A DNA stretch of 64,000 nt, taken from contig QANZ01017556.1 in NCBI GenBank assembly GCA_003254925.1, positions 48,792 to 112,791 of the forward strand, in the 5' to 3' direction. Below, piece after piece: positions 1-12,300 of the stretch (its first letter is position 1; each line of letters opens with the position of its first letter). The notes below the pieces were generated by a model that did not search any database, was not told where the DNA came from, and was given only the letters and a program-made list of their open reading frames with translations. Position numbers and translations under genes: made by a program. The stretch is from Chamaecrista fasciculata (taxonomy: Eukaryota > Streptophyta > Magnoliopsida > Fabales > Fabaceae).

Positions 1-310
1 TGGCAAATGTCTCAATTTGGTTCCATAACTTTTTTTATTGCAATTTTGGTCCCATAACTTCTGAAAACGTCTCATCGTTGGTCTCAAGCTAATTTACATC
101 CATGTTCTGTCGTTAAAGATGATCTAACATACTGAGTTGAATGATGATGTGACAAATATGAGTAAAGTGGATTTAATAGTAGATAATGAATGGAAATCAT
201 CTTGGGACTAACGATGAGATGTTTTCAAAAGTTTAAGGACCAAAATTGTAACAAAAAAAGTTATGGGACCAAATTGAGACTTTTACCAAAGTTATGCGAC
301 CAAAAGTACA
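1..310. mobile_element. MITE-like inverted repeat, family A, cut by the window edge
   Basis: The two halves are inverted copies of each other: phrases such as 'ggtcccataactt' near 50 reappear as 'aagttatgggacc' near 260. A second full copy of the same family lies at 57121-57470, and the interiors match closely (both contain 'atactgagttgaatgatga'). By comparison with that copy, about the first 30 bases of the left terminal inverted repeat lie outside the window. It encodes nothing. The terminal repeats ending GGCC and the 300-350 bp size suggest a Mutator-type MITE; that class is inferred. Confidence 0.75.
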
Positions 311-325
311 TTTTGGACTTTAAAA

Positions 326-445
326 TAAAATTACCTTTTTAGTCCTCAGACTTTATATTAACATTCAAATTTGTACTCTATTATTTTTTTAATCAATTTT
401 GTCCCTAATATTTTATATTTTGATTGATTTTATCTTTTACTTTTT
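326..445. repeat. Truncated MITE relic (same family as 32320-32650)
   Basis: The wording 'tttttagtcctcagacttt ... aattttgtccctaatatttta ... ttgattttatc' parallels the left half of the intact MITE at 32320-32650. Only one half is present, so this is a decayed fragment. The remaining bases to 528 hold no gene I can recognise. Confidence 0.5.
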
Positions 446-528
446 TTGTTGGTTGCCCAAGATATCCACAAGTCCGACAGACTAAGAACTAATCCTCTGC
501 GGATCTGAGCAAGTGTATTAGTTTTTTT

Positions 529-2091
529 ATGAGGAGGGTAAAATCTTGGTTAAGGATCATGACATTCAAAATAGATGGAAGGATTATTTTTCACAAACTC
601 TTCAACGAGTGCCAGACGACAAGTTACAATTCAGAGGGAATAAGTAAGAAGAGGACCACAACTACAGCTTTTATCGCAGAATTCAAGAGCAGGAAGTGGT
701 ACAAGCTCTGAGAAGGATGGATAATGGGAAAGCAGTTGGACCGGATAATCTACCAATTGAGGTGTGGAAAAGTTTAGGAAGCAAGGGGGTGAGCTTTTCA
801 ATGTGATTTTGCGTTCCAAGAACATGCCAGATGAATAGAGAAAGAGTACCCTTATTCCTGTGTACAAAAACAAGGGAGATATTCAGAACTGCGGAAACTA
901 CAAGGGGATCAAACTCATGAGCCATACTATGAAATTATGGGAGAAGATTATTGAGAGGAGGCTGAGGGCTGAGACATATATTTCTGAAAATCCATTTGGT
1001 TTCATGCTTGGAAGGTCTACCACAGAAGCCATTTATTTACTGAGAAGATTGATGGAAAGATATCAGAGCGCTCATAAGGATCTTTACATGGTTTTCATCG
1101 ATTTAGAAAAGGCTTATGATAGAGTACCAATGGATGTTTTGTAGAAGGCTTTGGAGAAGAAAGGAGTTCATGTGGCTTATATACTGGCGATTCAAGACAT
1201 TTATAACGGGGTCACAATTTGTGAGAGAACACAGAGTGGAGCGACGAGGGATTTTCCTATTACCATAGGACTTCATCAAGGCTCCGCTCTGAGCCCATAC
1301 CTCTTTAATGTGATACTGGATGTACTCATTGAACATATACAAGAGGCGGCACCAAGGTGCATGCTTTTTGCTGATGACATTGTCTTGGTCGGAGACTCCA
1401 AATGCGAAGTCAATGCAACACTAGAAAGGTGGAGACAAGCTTTGGAGACTTATGGTTTTCATATCAGTAGAAGTAAGACAGAGTTTATGGCGTGTAAGTT
1501 CAGTGGCAAAGAAGGGGATCCTACAGATATTGTGAAACTCGGTGATCATCAGTTACAAGAAGTCACAAGCTTTAAGTATTTGGGAACGATTTTGCAAAGT
1601 AAAGGGGAAATAGAAGAGGATGTTAATCACAAGATTCAGGCAGGGTGGATGAAGTGGAGAAAGGCCTCAGGGGTTATTTGTGATAAAAAAGTGCCGCTTA
1701 AATTAAAAGGAAAATTTTACCGCACGACAATAAGACCCGATCTATTGTATGGTATTGAATGTTGGGCGATAAAAGGGCAACATGAGCAAAAATTCAACGT
1801 GACTGAGATGAGAATGCTTCGTTGGATAAGTGGTCGAAACACGCCTTACGTGATTTGGGCATATGCAAAGAAGACCTTTAGAGGCCCCGGTATGCAGAGT
1901 TGATCAAATGGTAGAGAATCCTATAATCCGAAGAAGTGGAAGACCAAAGAAAACTATCCAAGAAACTATCCAGAAAGATCTAGCTATCAATAACCTTACG
2001 GTTGACATGTGCAAGGATAGAACACGTTGGCGTTAGTTGATTCATATAGCCGACCCCACCTAGTGTGATAAGGCTTTGGTTGATGTCGTTT
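529..2091 (+). mobile_element. Decayed LINE (non-LTR retrotransposon), reverse-transcriptase part
   Basis: Read across three frames, this is a plant LINE-type reverse transcriptase. Visible blocks, in order: an 'RRMDNGKAVGPDNLPIEVWK' motif near 712-774, 'NYKGIKLMSHTMKLWEK' near 895-945, 'FIDLEKAYDRVP' near 1095, 'GLHQGSALSPYLFNVILD' near 1270, and the catalytic 'FADD' near 1367. The C-terminal 'RMLRW' and 'GRPKK' blocks lie near 1810-1950, followed by an 'IHIADPT' end near 2040. The element is dead: there are stops near 640 and 835, a TAG at 1142-1144, another stop just after 'MQS' near 1901, and a frame change after that. The 5' part (ORF1 and endonuclease) and any poly-A tail are missing. 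It runs straight into copia sequence near 2090. Confidence 0.85.
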
Positions 2092-5000
2092 TTAACAAAG
2101 TACTTACAAAAGCAGTTGCTAAGACCCCATACGAGATGTGGACAGGTAAGAAGCCTAGTATTAGACACTTACATGTCTGGGGTTGTCCAGCTAAAGCTCG
2201 GCCTTACAAGCCTTTTAGAAGAAGTTGGATTCAAGAATAGTAAATTGTAATTTTGTAGGATATTCTGAGAGGTCGAAGGGATATAAATTTTATGACCCTT
2301 CAACTCGTTCTATTTTTGAGACGAGAAATGCCAAATTTATTGAGGATGTTGGTCATAGTGGGAGTGAAAATCTCAGGGAGGTTACATTTGAAGTGGAATA
2401 TGTAATTATTCCACCTATAGTTACAGTTAACATTGATCAAGTAGTTTTACCTGACATTGTTCAAACTGCAAATGAGGATCCTATAGTAGTTGTGGCTGAA
2501 CCTGAGATTACTCCTATGGAGGAAGATAATCATAATGATGCTCTTCAACAACCTCAAGAGCAAGTGCCCTTAAGGCGATCCATTAGGGAGAGGAAGAAAG
2601 CGATATCGGATGATTACGTTGTCTTTCTTCAAGAACATGATTTTTATGTGGGATTGGACGATGATCCTATCACCGTCAGTCAAGCAAAATCTAGTTCTAA
2701 CTCTAACAAATGGATTGCAGTTATGGAGGATGAGATGAAATCAATGGCTGATAATGGTGTTTGGGATTTAGTAGAGTTACCTGAAGGTAAGAAACCTATT
2801 GGTTGTAAATGGATATTTAAAACCAAAAGGGATTCACTTGGTAACATCGAAAGATATAAGGCACGCCTAGTTGCTAAAGGTTTCACTCAAAAGGAAGGTA
2901 TTGATTTTAAAGAGACATTTTCTCCAGTTTCTACAAAGGACTCTTTTAGAATCATTATGGCACTTGTGGCCCAATTTGACTTGGAACTACACCAAATGGA
3001 TGTAAAAACAGCTTTTCTCAATGGAGACATTGAGGAAACTATATACATGGTGCAACCAGAGAACTTTGAGTCTCATGACTCAAAGCATCTTGTATGTAGA
3101 CTTAAGAAGTCACTTTATGGGCTGAAATAGGCATCTCGTCAATGGTACCGGAAATTTGATGATATAGTGTCCTCTTTTGGTTTTAAAGAGAACATTGTAG
3201 ATCAATGTATATATCTCAAGGTCAGTGGGAGCAAGTTCATAATACTTGTTTTGTATGTCGATGACATATTATTAGCTAGTAGTTGCGTAGATCTTTTGCG
3301 TGAAACTAAGGACTTCCTCTCAAACAAATTTGAGATGAAGGATCTTGGTGAGGCATCCTATGTACTGGGTATAAAGATCTATAGGGATCGATCCAGATAC
3401 ACCTTGGGATTATCACAAAAGGCATACATAGAGAAAGTACTAGCTCGCTTTGACATGCAAGATTGTGCACCTGGAGACACTCCGGTGTCTAAAGGTGATA
3501 AGTATAGTCTAAAGCAATGTCCGATCACTAACTTAGAGATAAAAGAAATGGAAAAAGTCCCATATGCATCGGCTGTGGGAAGTCTCATGTATGCACAAGT
3601 GTGTACGCGTCCAGACATTGCGTACATTGTTGGGGTTCTAGGCAGATTTCTCAAAAGCCCAGGCTTGGTCCATTGGAAAGCCGTTAAGCGGGTGATGAGG
3701 TATTTACAGAGAACGAAGGATTTGATGCTCACATATAGGAGGACTGATCATCTTGAGGTGATTGGATACTCTGATGCCGATCTTGCAGGATGCTTGGATA
3801 GCGGAAAATCTACGTCGGGCTATGTCTACATGTTTAGCTGAAGGAGCTATTTTTTGGAAAAGTGTCAAACAGACACTTGTAGCTTCTTCGACCATGGAGG
3901 CAGAATTTGTAGCTTGCTATGAAGCATCAAATCATGCGATATGGCTGCGGAATTTTATCACGGGCTTACGTGTTCTTAGCAATATCGATAGGCCAATGAG
4001 GATTTACTGTGATAATAAGGCCGCCGAGCTATATTCCAAGAACAACCGGAGCTCTTCGAAGTCAAAACACATTGACATCAAGTTCTTGGCTGTGAAAGAT
4101 AGAGTTCAGAGTGGCATTGTGTCTATAGAACACATTAGTGGGGATTCTATGTTAGCGGATCCGTTTATCAAAGGTTTACCACCCAAGGTGTTTCATAAGC
4201 ATGTAGCACATATGGGAGTTGTCTTATTCAGTGATTAGACAATGTTTTAGAATCCTGTTTATGTTAACTTTAGCTTTATTGTGTTTATAGACATGTTCTT
4301 CATTATTCAATGTCGACTTGATGGTAATTTTATATGAATATATTCATGAATATATGTTTTCTTCACATATGTGCACTCTGACATTAAGTTTGGCTTTCTA
4401 CTACGGGTTGCATTAAGTTTTAAAAGCTGTTGGGACTCTATGAGTCATCAAGTGGAACTAGTTGGAAACAGACATGATTGAGATCACTTGCATGTAGTTT
4501 TCATGCTACACATCTAGACTTGATCTATGTTGTTAGTTTCTTAGTCATGTGATATAATTAGGCTCAGTTTAATTTTATAAACGAAAGCTTGGTTTTATTC
4601 TTAACTGATGGAGCTGATAGACCAGATTGTTTAAGTTTTTAATTTAATAGCCATTATTTGCGCGCACTTAAGTTTTGATTATGTACAAACTTGAGAAAAA
4701 TAAGTGGTCCAAGTGGGAGATTGTTAGCAATTTTCTATTTGGTGGACTCACATATTTTATTTTTTATTTGTACATAATGGGCTATTAAATATTTATAATT
4801 AGTCCAATTAATTTATGGATCTCATTGTTATTATTTATGGACTAATTATGTTATTTTATGAGTCTGGGTTAAATAAATAAATAAAATGTGTAGAAACCAT
4901 ACAGCCCAACCTTGTTGATGGGCCAAGGCTATTTGGGCTAGGTATCTCTAGGATTGTGGTTCCCCAAAGTGGGATAGTTATATATAGGAGTTAGTACGAA

Positions 5001-5196
5001 AAGTCAGACTAATTTTCAGAAACCTATTGTGTCACTCTCATATCCATCTTGTGAGAGGGTTTTGACAACTATCTAACACTTTGGAAGAATTCAACCCGCC
5101 TTCGTGCTGATTAGCGATGGATCAAGGTAGATTCTTTATTCATCTTCTTTTGTGATTAATTCTTAAAGTTATCTTTGTTAAAGATCATGATTTACA
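2092..5196 (+). mobile_element. 5'-truncated Ty1/copia LTR retrotransposon with its 3' LTR
   Basis: The sequence starts in the integrase C-terminal part ('AVAKTPYEMWTGKKPS'), then a hinge ('LRRSIRERKKA' near 2570). The reverse transcriptase follows ('WIAVMEDEMKSM', 'MDVKTAFLNGDIEE', catalytic 'YVDDIL' near 3255), then RNase H ('YSDADLAG' near 3770, 'SKHIDIKF' near 4060). Gag, protease, most of integrase and the 5' LTR are absent. Three breaks are visible: a frameshift near 2222, an in-frame TAG at 3128-3130 where the family has Gln (LYGLK-stop-ASRQW), and a one-base frameshift near 3840. A purine-rich tract 'aagtgggaga' at 4711-4720 sits just before the 3' LTR, which begins TGTTAG at 4722. 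The element cannot be autonomous. Confidence 0.9.
4722..5196 (+). repeat. 3' LTR of the copia element
   Basis: It begins TGTTAG directly after the polypurine tract. Two ends are possible: 5078, where CTAACA gives a perfect six-base inverted end (357 bp), or 5196, ending in TTTACA (475 bp). A TATA-like 'tatatatagg' lies near 4980. No 5' LTR is in the window, so the target-site duplication cannot be tested. Confidence 0.7.
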
Positions 5197-5213
5197 ACCA
5201 TTGATTTCGCTCT

Positions 5214-5375
5214 AGTGAAGCAATGGTGTTGCTCTCCCAAATGAAAGAGAATGGTTGTCTCCCCGATTCAGTGACATATGAAACAATCATCCATGCTCTT
5301 GTTAAAAATAATATGACTGATAAGGCAGAGGAGTTTCATCATGAAATGATATCTAGAGGACTCTCAACAAAATAA
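5214..5375 (+). pseudogene. C-terminal fragment of a pentatricopeptide-repeat (PPR) protein
   Basis: The frame reads SEAMVLLSQMKENGCLPDSV, then a TYETIIHALVKNN block and an AEEFHHEMISRGL block, then stop (TAA at 5373-5375). This is about one and a half PPR repeats, with the signature 'G-x-P-D-x-V-T-Y' turn and the usual short tail. PPR proteins bind organellar RNA. The rest of the gene is not upstream: the adjacent 2.9 kb is retrotransposon. Either the element inserted into a PPR gene and the 5' half was lost, or a fragment was moved here. The 'ctctag' just before 5214 could also be a 3' splice site, so an exon of a gene extending outside the window is possible but less likely. Confidence 0.75.
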
Positions 5376-6360
5376 ATTAAAACAATGTGAGTGAAACACT
5401 GCAATTCCATTTTCCAGAATTAGTTTATGTATACATCCATGTTAAGTTTGAATTGAAGTTACCTAAAGCTTGTGTTTTTTTAATTTGGAGAAGTTAGATT
5501 TAATTTGGACTAAGCTAAATTGGTTGCCTGTGAAGAATTTTGGATTATGCCATGTATTTATTGATGTCAACTTTCTCTTGTTGCCTTTTTTTGTTTTTAA
5601 AGACTATACTCATTCTTCTTTGCTGGTTAGGTATTCATAATATGCTTTATGATTTTGACTGTTGTTCCTTCGTTTGAATAATAGCTAGATTGTTAGTTTT
5701 CTTTGCATATTGTCTTTCAAAATTGTAATCATATCCAACCAGCAATCAAATAAATAACACCTTTTAACAAGTAAATAAATAAGCCATATGGCATATCCAA
5801 CCAGCAATCAAATAACAAATAATTAAAATCACTTGAGGACACATGAAATCAGAAAACATTTATAGTCACTAGTCATTAATTATAATGTGGAAAGTTCATA
5901 TCATATGATTATGACAACAATGAGATACAACATCAAACTCCACTTCAGGAGTAAAAAAGAAATTTGAGAACTTGAAATACAAGATATCTATCTATAATCC
6001 CCCCATCATACAAAGGGAAAGGAAAATTATAAGGCTCCAACGCAGCAAATAGACCCAGAGTGCTACAAAAACAAACAAAAAGATGTGTGCCATGGCCAGA
6101 GGCCAGCACCAGGGCTATTTTTAAAAACAGGGAGGAAAAAAACCTTAGTTTCGGATGAAACTCGTGTCACATCCTCCCGGCTGACGGTGATGAGCTGAAA
6201 ACATGAAGGACATCTTTCCCATTCATCTCGCTAGAGAGGAAAAAGTTTAAGCGAAGGAAAAATGAAGAAAAGGCAAGTGATGTCACTGCATCAAATGACT
6301 TGTAGTTATAATACATACTACATATCTACATACATAAAGCATATTCCCAGTTTAATTCTT
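5376..6360. other. Intergenic: PPR relic 3' flank and P450 3' flank
   Basis: I see no gene here. The right half should hold the 3' untranslated region of the minus-strand P450. A 24-bp direct repeat (catatccaaccagcaatca + aataa) occurs at 5730-5753 and again at 5792-5815. Confidence 0.5.
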
Positions 6361-9300
6361 TCAATCAGCCCTTCTGTTGAGTACTATCCGCGAGTTCGGA
6401 AGATGCCGAAGAAAATGACTTTTCGGAGTTAGTTTGGGGTCACTTTCTGGCCCCAAGTGAAGCTTTATCTGCACATATAGAAAGAGTATAAGTCCTTGAA
6501 ACACACATAGAATTAATCAATGTGGTTCTTTGATCCCAAAGAATACACTCTGCAATCTGCTTAGTCTTCTGAAAGTACTATCACATAGCCAAATGTTACA
6601 AATCAAAGATTAACCTTCTTAGTTTCCCTATGTCAAATCCTGGTATCAAACTTATACTGCCATTATTATATTATTTATAACGTTTAAAAATTTTTTAAAA
6701 AAATCAATTATCATATATCTTCAGTAATGTTCCGAAACTAGCCTTATCTATTGTAGAATAAGCCTTTTATCAATTTCATAATCTGAAGGTTCAAAATTCA
6801 TTTAGTCTACCACCTTTGTTACAGTTGCTTGCAATTTCAATTTCAACAAGATAATAGCTACCAAGTTCTCTATTTTTACAATTCAACGTCACAAAAACGA
6901 CTCCCTTAGAAAATGTTTCCCCTAAGGCAATAATTCTCTTTGGGAACCAAATAACAAATACTACAGTACTTTCTTCTCAATTTACATATCACAACACCAC
7001 CACAATCAAGACTAGTTCAAGGCGAGACTGTTTGTAACAAATGATACATATACTTATTGAAGAACCAAAACCATTATTTGTCACTATAACAGTCACCAAC
7101 ACAATCCCTTTAAGGCTTTAACTATTTTTCATACAGGTATAGCTTAACAAAATTTTATATCTGTAAATTAAGTTAATGTATTTTCCTTTTTCCTAAACAG
7201 AAGTGGCAAGAACAATTGAAATACACTTTAATTGCACAAACCTCGTATTTTTTGAGCAATGATGCAAATAATGTTGCTACAATTTGGATGACAAATTTCT
7301 GGCCAACACAGGCACGTGTACCAGATCCAAAAGGGAGAAATGCTGCATTTTGATTTGGATCATTTAATACCAACGAGCTGAATCCAGAATTTTTATGTTG
7401 TTCAGTAGAACCTGAAAGAATGAGCAACATCGAAGATTAGTGAAAGAATGAGCATCATTGAAGATTAGTGAAAGGTTTTCTATGAAGTGAAATTTCACAT
7501 TCCCTAAACAACTCCCAACCAAGTTACATGCAAATCTCAGTACAAGTTGCAGCTTATCTGCTCACACAGAATTCTACCAGCTTTCATATAATAGTCTACG
7601 AATTAAGATGAGCACATTTGAGAAAGACATTCTATTGAATAACACATTCAAAATTGAAACAGCCAGAATAATTATGTTATTTTTCTTTCTCCAAAAAGTA
7701 AGCAAGCACTACCTACATAACTTCAAGAAAAAAATGAAATCAGAAAACGGTAAAATACAAGCTCATTCTACGCCTATATCCAATAACAGAAACAAATTAC
7801 TAAAGTATTTATTTTGGATTATAGAGGTTTGAACTGCAGATGTGAAAACTATCCAAAGTTCTCCCTACAAGACTATAACATCAAACCATTAAAATCAGAC
7901 ATGATTGATGTTGTTGAGTGCAGGCCAAAGGTGAAACTGGTGCAAGTGAAAGAGATCAAAGAAAGGAACAATAAGTAAAAACCCTAAAAAGGGTAAATTA
8001 CACGTTGGTACCATGTGGTTTGACCTCATTCCACTTTAGTACCCTGTGGTTTAAAACGTGACACTTTGGTACCCTGAGGTCTCCACAGTTACCCTTTTGG
8101 TACCCTAAACAATTTTTTCGTTAGTTTTGGACGGAATTTGGCACGTGACCTGCACGTGGACTCACTAAAACTCAATTTTGTCCAACATTTTGCCACAACA
8201 ATAAAGATCAAAGACATGCTTTTCGAAACCTAGCTCTAAATTCTCTCAAAACTTTCTCAGCATCCATCACCGAAATCATTCAAAACTTTCGAAAAGCATG
8301 CGTTTGATCTTTGTTGTGGAAAAATGTTGGAAAAAATTGAGTTTTAGTGAGCCCATATGCAGGTCATGTGCCAAATTTCGTCCAAAACTAGCGGAAAAAT
8401 TGTTTAGGGTACCAAAAGGGTAACGGTGGTGGCCTCAAGGTACCAAAGTGTCACGTTTCAAACCATAGGGTACCAAAGTGGAATGAATGGGGTCAAACCA
8501 CAGGGAACCAAAGAGTAATTTACCCAAATAAAAAAACAAAAGAAAGAGTACCATCCAATGCAATAAATGCATGATATCATACCAAATCCACTGTCAGGGA
8601 CAAATTTTATTAAATTCAAATTTAATCCTTAAAAGATGACATTCCTTGTAATTTGACCCCAAATGACAATACAAAATTTAGTCCTCCAACGGTAAATTTA
8701 CAATCAATTTAATCTCTCAAATAAATTGAGTAAAGCCGTAAAGGTAAGGCAACTGAAAAACTGACATATGTGACAATGAATTGCTCAAGTACACATCAGA
8801 AAAAACCCAAACAATCACACAAAATGGTTGTTTACTTACAATGTGTCCATTTTGAGATTTTTCTGAAAATGTAAACTGCAATTATCTACAGCATGTAAAT
8901 ATCACATACACATATTATGTCAGTTTGGCATTTATTCGGTCCACTTAAGCACTTAACTATCATATAAATAACTGTTAGTGCCATATTATTTTAAGTTCAT
9001 TCTTTATTACACAATTTAATCAAGGGACTAAATTGATTAAAATTGAAACTTGAGGGACAAAATTGATTAAAATTGAAACTTGAGAGACTAAATTATTTAA
9101 TTTTCATCTTTCTGAACCAAATTGAGAGTAAAATCATTTTTTGATGATCAAACCATTAGTTTACCCAAAAATAATTAAGGGAGAAAAATAACAAGAAGAA
9201 ACCTGTGTTTGAAGCATCAAGAACCACATCTGATCCCTTTCCACCATTTGATAGAAATCGATATGGATTGAAATCACTTGCATCACTGCCCCAATTGGTG

Positions 9301-12300
9301 TCATCCATCTGTACCAACTGAAGAGGGGCAACAAGGACAGTTCCAGCTGGTATAATTACCCCATTTGCAAAGCTCAAGTCTGAATGGAGGATAAAAGTAG
9401 AGTATAAATAGATGGGTAATCGTTCAAATTCAAAACAAAAGCTAGTTGCTTTTTCTTTCCCTTTAACATTAACAAGAAGTGAATAACAGAAAAAAAAACT
9501 TAGTCTTTAACAGATAGATGAAAGAAGATGTATCAATTCAAGTGTTAAAAAGCAAAAGCTGAAAGGGATTCAAGCATTCAACAGTACAAAGAATACTTAT
9601 GATATTACAAATAACTGGATTCCAAATCATGTTTGCACATCATTGGTGCTTTTCTAAAATTAAACTAAGCATCAAACAATGCTTATCTTATTAATTTTAG
9701 AAGATTATAACCATATATCTATATTTAATAAGCAATTTCATTGCAGCAGGGATCAAATAGGATCAAAATATAAATTGTTGTTGATGTAGGTACACAAGAT
9801 GATTAACACACGGGTTTAAGTTAATGAGGGATATATCTGACTGAGGTACGGAAAGTAGAATAAAAAAATAGAATGAACATAATCATGATGTTTTTTACAA
9901 GTTGACCACAAGTTAGCGAATATATTCTGTTCCTAGAGTTAATCAGAAAATGTGCAAACTGCATAGGTTTGCTTTAAGTCAGTTGGTTTCTTCACCAAAG
10001 AAGCCCAAGGAACCTACAGCCTCACTAGATATATTTCATACAATATACAATATCAAAAGCTTCGGGCTTTTAAGCAATATCTCACCATGCTTGAGAGAAC
10101 ACCTCTGCAGTAAGGGCCCTAATGGCATAAGACGTGCAGATTCATAAATTGTAGCCAATAATAAAGGCATCCTGTAAATATCTTCCTGCTCATATTTCGA
10201 TGGATTTTTCCCTACAAAGGTAATCTCTGAATAAACCTGTAATGAATAAAATCACTTGTCAAGCAGATCACGGTTTATCTAGATTGCTATATCCAGAACA
10301 GATGCAAAGCAATATCATTCATCAATTTAAAATCTTGTAATTATATTAAGACATGAGAATGATGGAAAACCAGATAAAGATACAATATTCACCACCACAT
10401 TAGTGTACTAAGACAGTAAAGGGGAAAAAAAAAATTAACCACACCATGCTCAATAAAACAGAAAATTTCAGCACTCAAAAACAATTTAGTGAGTTTTTTA
10501 AAGAAGGAATATTGAGCACAAAATTATATTTAGTGTTGTTTCTTGAAGTTGGTGTCCTGTAAAACTACTGACCAGCATTATCAAAATTCATAAGAAAGCA
10601 TGTATGTATGGCTTGTTTCTTGAAGTTAATGTCACATAAAGCTATTCAAACGTATATAAGCAAAAAAAGTGTTTTATGAACTGTTGCTCTACAGCACTCT
10701 GGTTAAAAATTTTTGTCAGAAGAAAATTGGCAAATAGCAGAGCCACTGAGCGCAATCAAATAAGCAGTAAGGAGCAAACACAGAATTGCAAACAAGGAGC
10801 ATTCATCCTGTTGAAAAATCTAGAATTTTTATTATTATCTTTTATATTAGAATTTTATTTATGTTATCATTATCTTTATCAAATAGGATTAGATTAAATT
10901 AGATTAGATTATATTTCTTCAGTTATTATCTTTTCAAAGTAGGTTTAGGATTCCTAACTTGATTAGGAATATTTTCTCTTATTTAAGTCGTTGTAAACAC
11001 TTTTGTTCAATGCCAATAATAATACAAATTTTATTATCTAATTCTCAACACATCCTGACAAAGGATCAAAAAAATTCAAACAGGTGTAGTTATAAATTAA
11101 CCAGCAGCCTTCATTAAAAAGAAAAAAGGAAAAATCCCAACCAAATCTAATTAACCATCTAGGAAATTCAGGATTTTAGACTAGTCTTGTTGTTTTGAGC
11201 ATTTGAGAGAGTAAATTAAAATTAAAGGACCCTTGATCAAGTCTACTGATGAAATGTATTGTACAACAAAAACATAGTGAAGAGATCTGAACCTGTTCCT
11301 GTATTGCTGGATGCATGACAAGCCGAGTCAATACACTGGAGATTAACGCTGCTGTAGTTTGACATCCATGATACATCACACCCATGATATTCCCATATGA
11401 TTCTTCTTTTGCAGAATTATGATCATTAAGCCCACGAAAGATATTTTGGAAGCCATCATCAGAACAGCACTTTGCACCATGTGCTGTCCCCATTTCTATG
11501 TTGGATTTTTCACTTTGGACATTTTGCTCAATATGGTGAAAGAGCTTGCAACTTTTTCTGCAATGTTGAAGGATATCTTGAGTTAACGATTTCAACTTGG
11601 TGCATAAGCATTGGTACCTCCAAAATCCACGTCTCCAGAAGGGAGTCACATTGTAGGACGCCCAAAAACAGGCATCTTTACCAATCTTCATCAGGAGTTC
11701 CTCATAAAGTGCAGCCTTAGGCCATGCCAAGAATCCATCTCCAAAAAATGTTGTTCCCATTATGCTGAAAGCCATATGCTGGGAAATCAATCTACTATCA
11801 ATATTTCCTTCCGCTCTGAGGTTTTCTATTTTGTCCAAAATAAAGTCTAAAACCGTCGAAGGAATTAGATCAGCATTCTTGAGCAATCTTTCATTCAATT
11901 CTGTCGCCAATAATTCCCTTCTCTGTTGCACCTGGGGATTTAAAATCAAATGCCAAGTATGAACAAAAAAGAAGAGCTGTTTGATCTGAAGATCCCAAAA
12001 CTGCAAAACCCCAAATATATTGCTACTGGAGTACAAATCAATTGTTGCGTCCTGTGACTCAAATCAGAGACACCAAATTTCCATATCATGTGATTTGATA
12101 CATATGAGAATCTTGTGATAAGCAAACAACTTATGTAATTTCTATTGGTGAGAAAAAAATAATAAAAAGAGAAGTGTATTGCTGCACTATTGCATCCTCA
12201 ATATGGTAAAAAAGACAAAATATGCTCATAAGAGAAGTAAGACTACTCAGTGATAGATCACTAAAATGATTTCACATTCCCCAAATATATTATTGGATAG

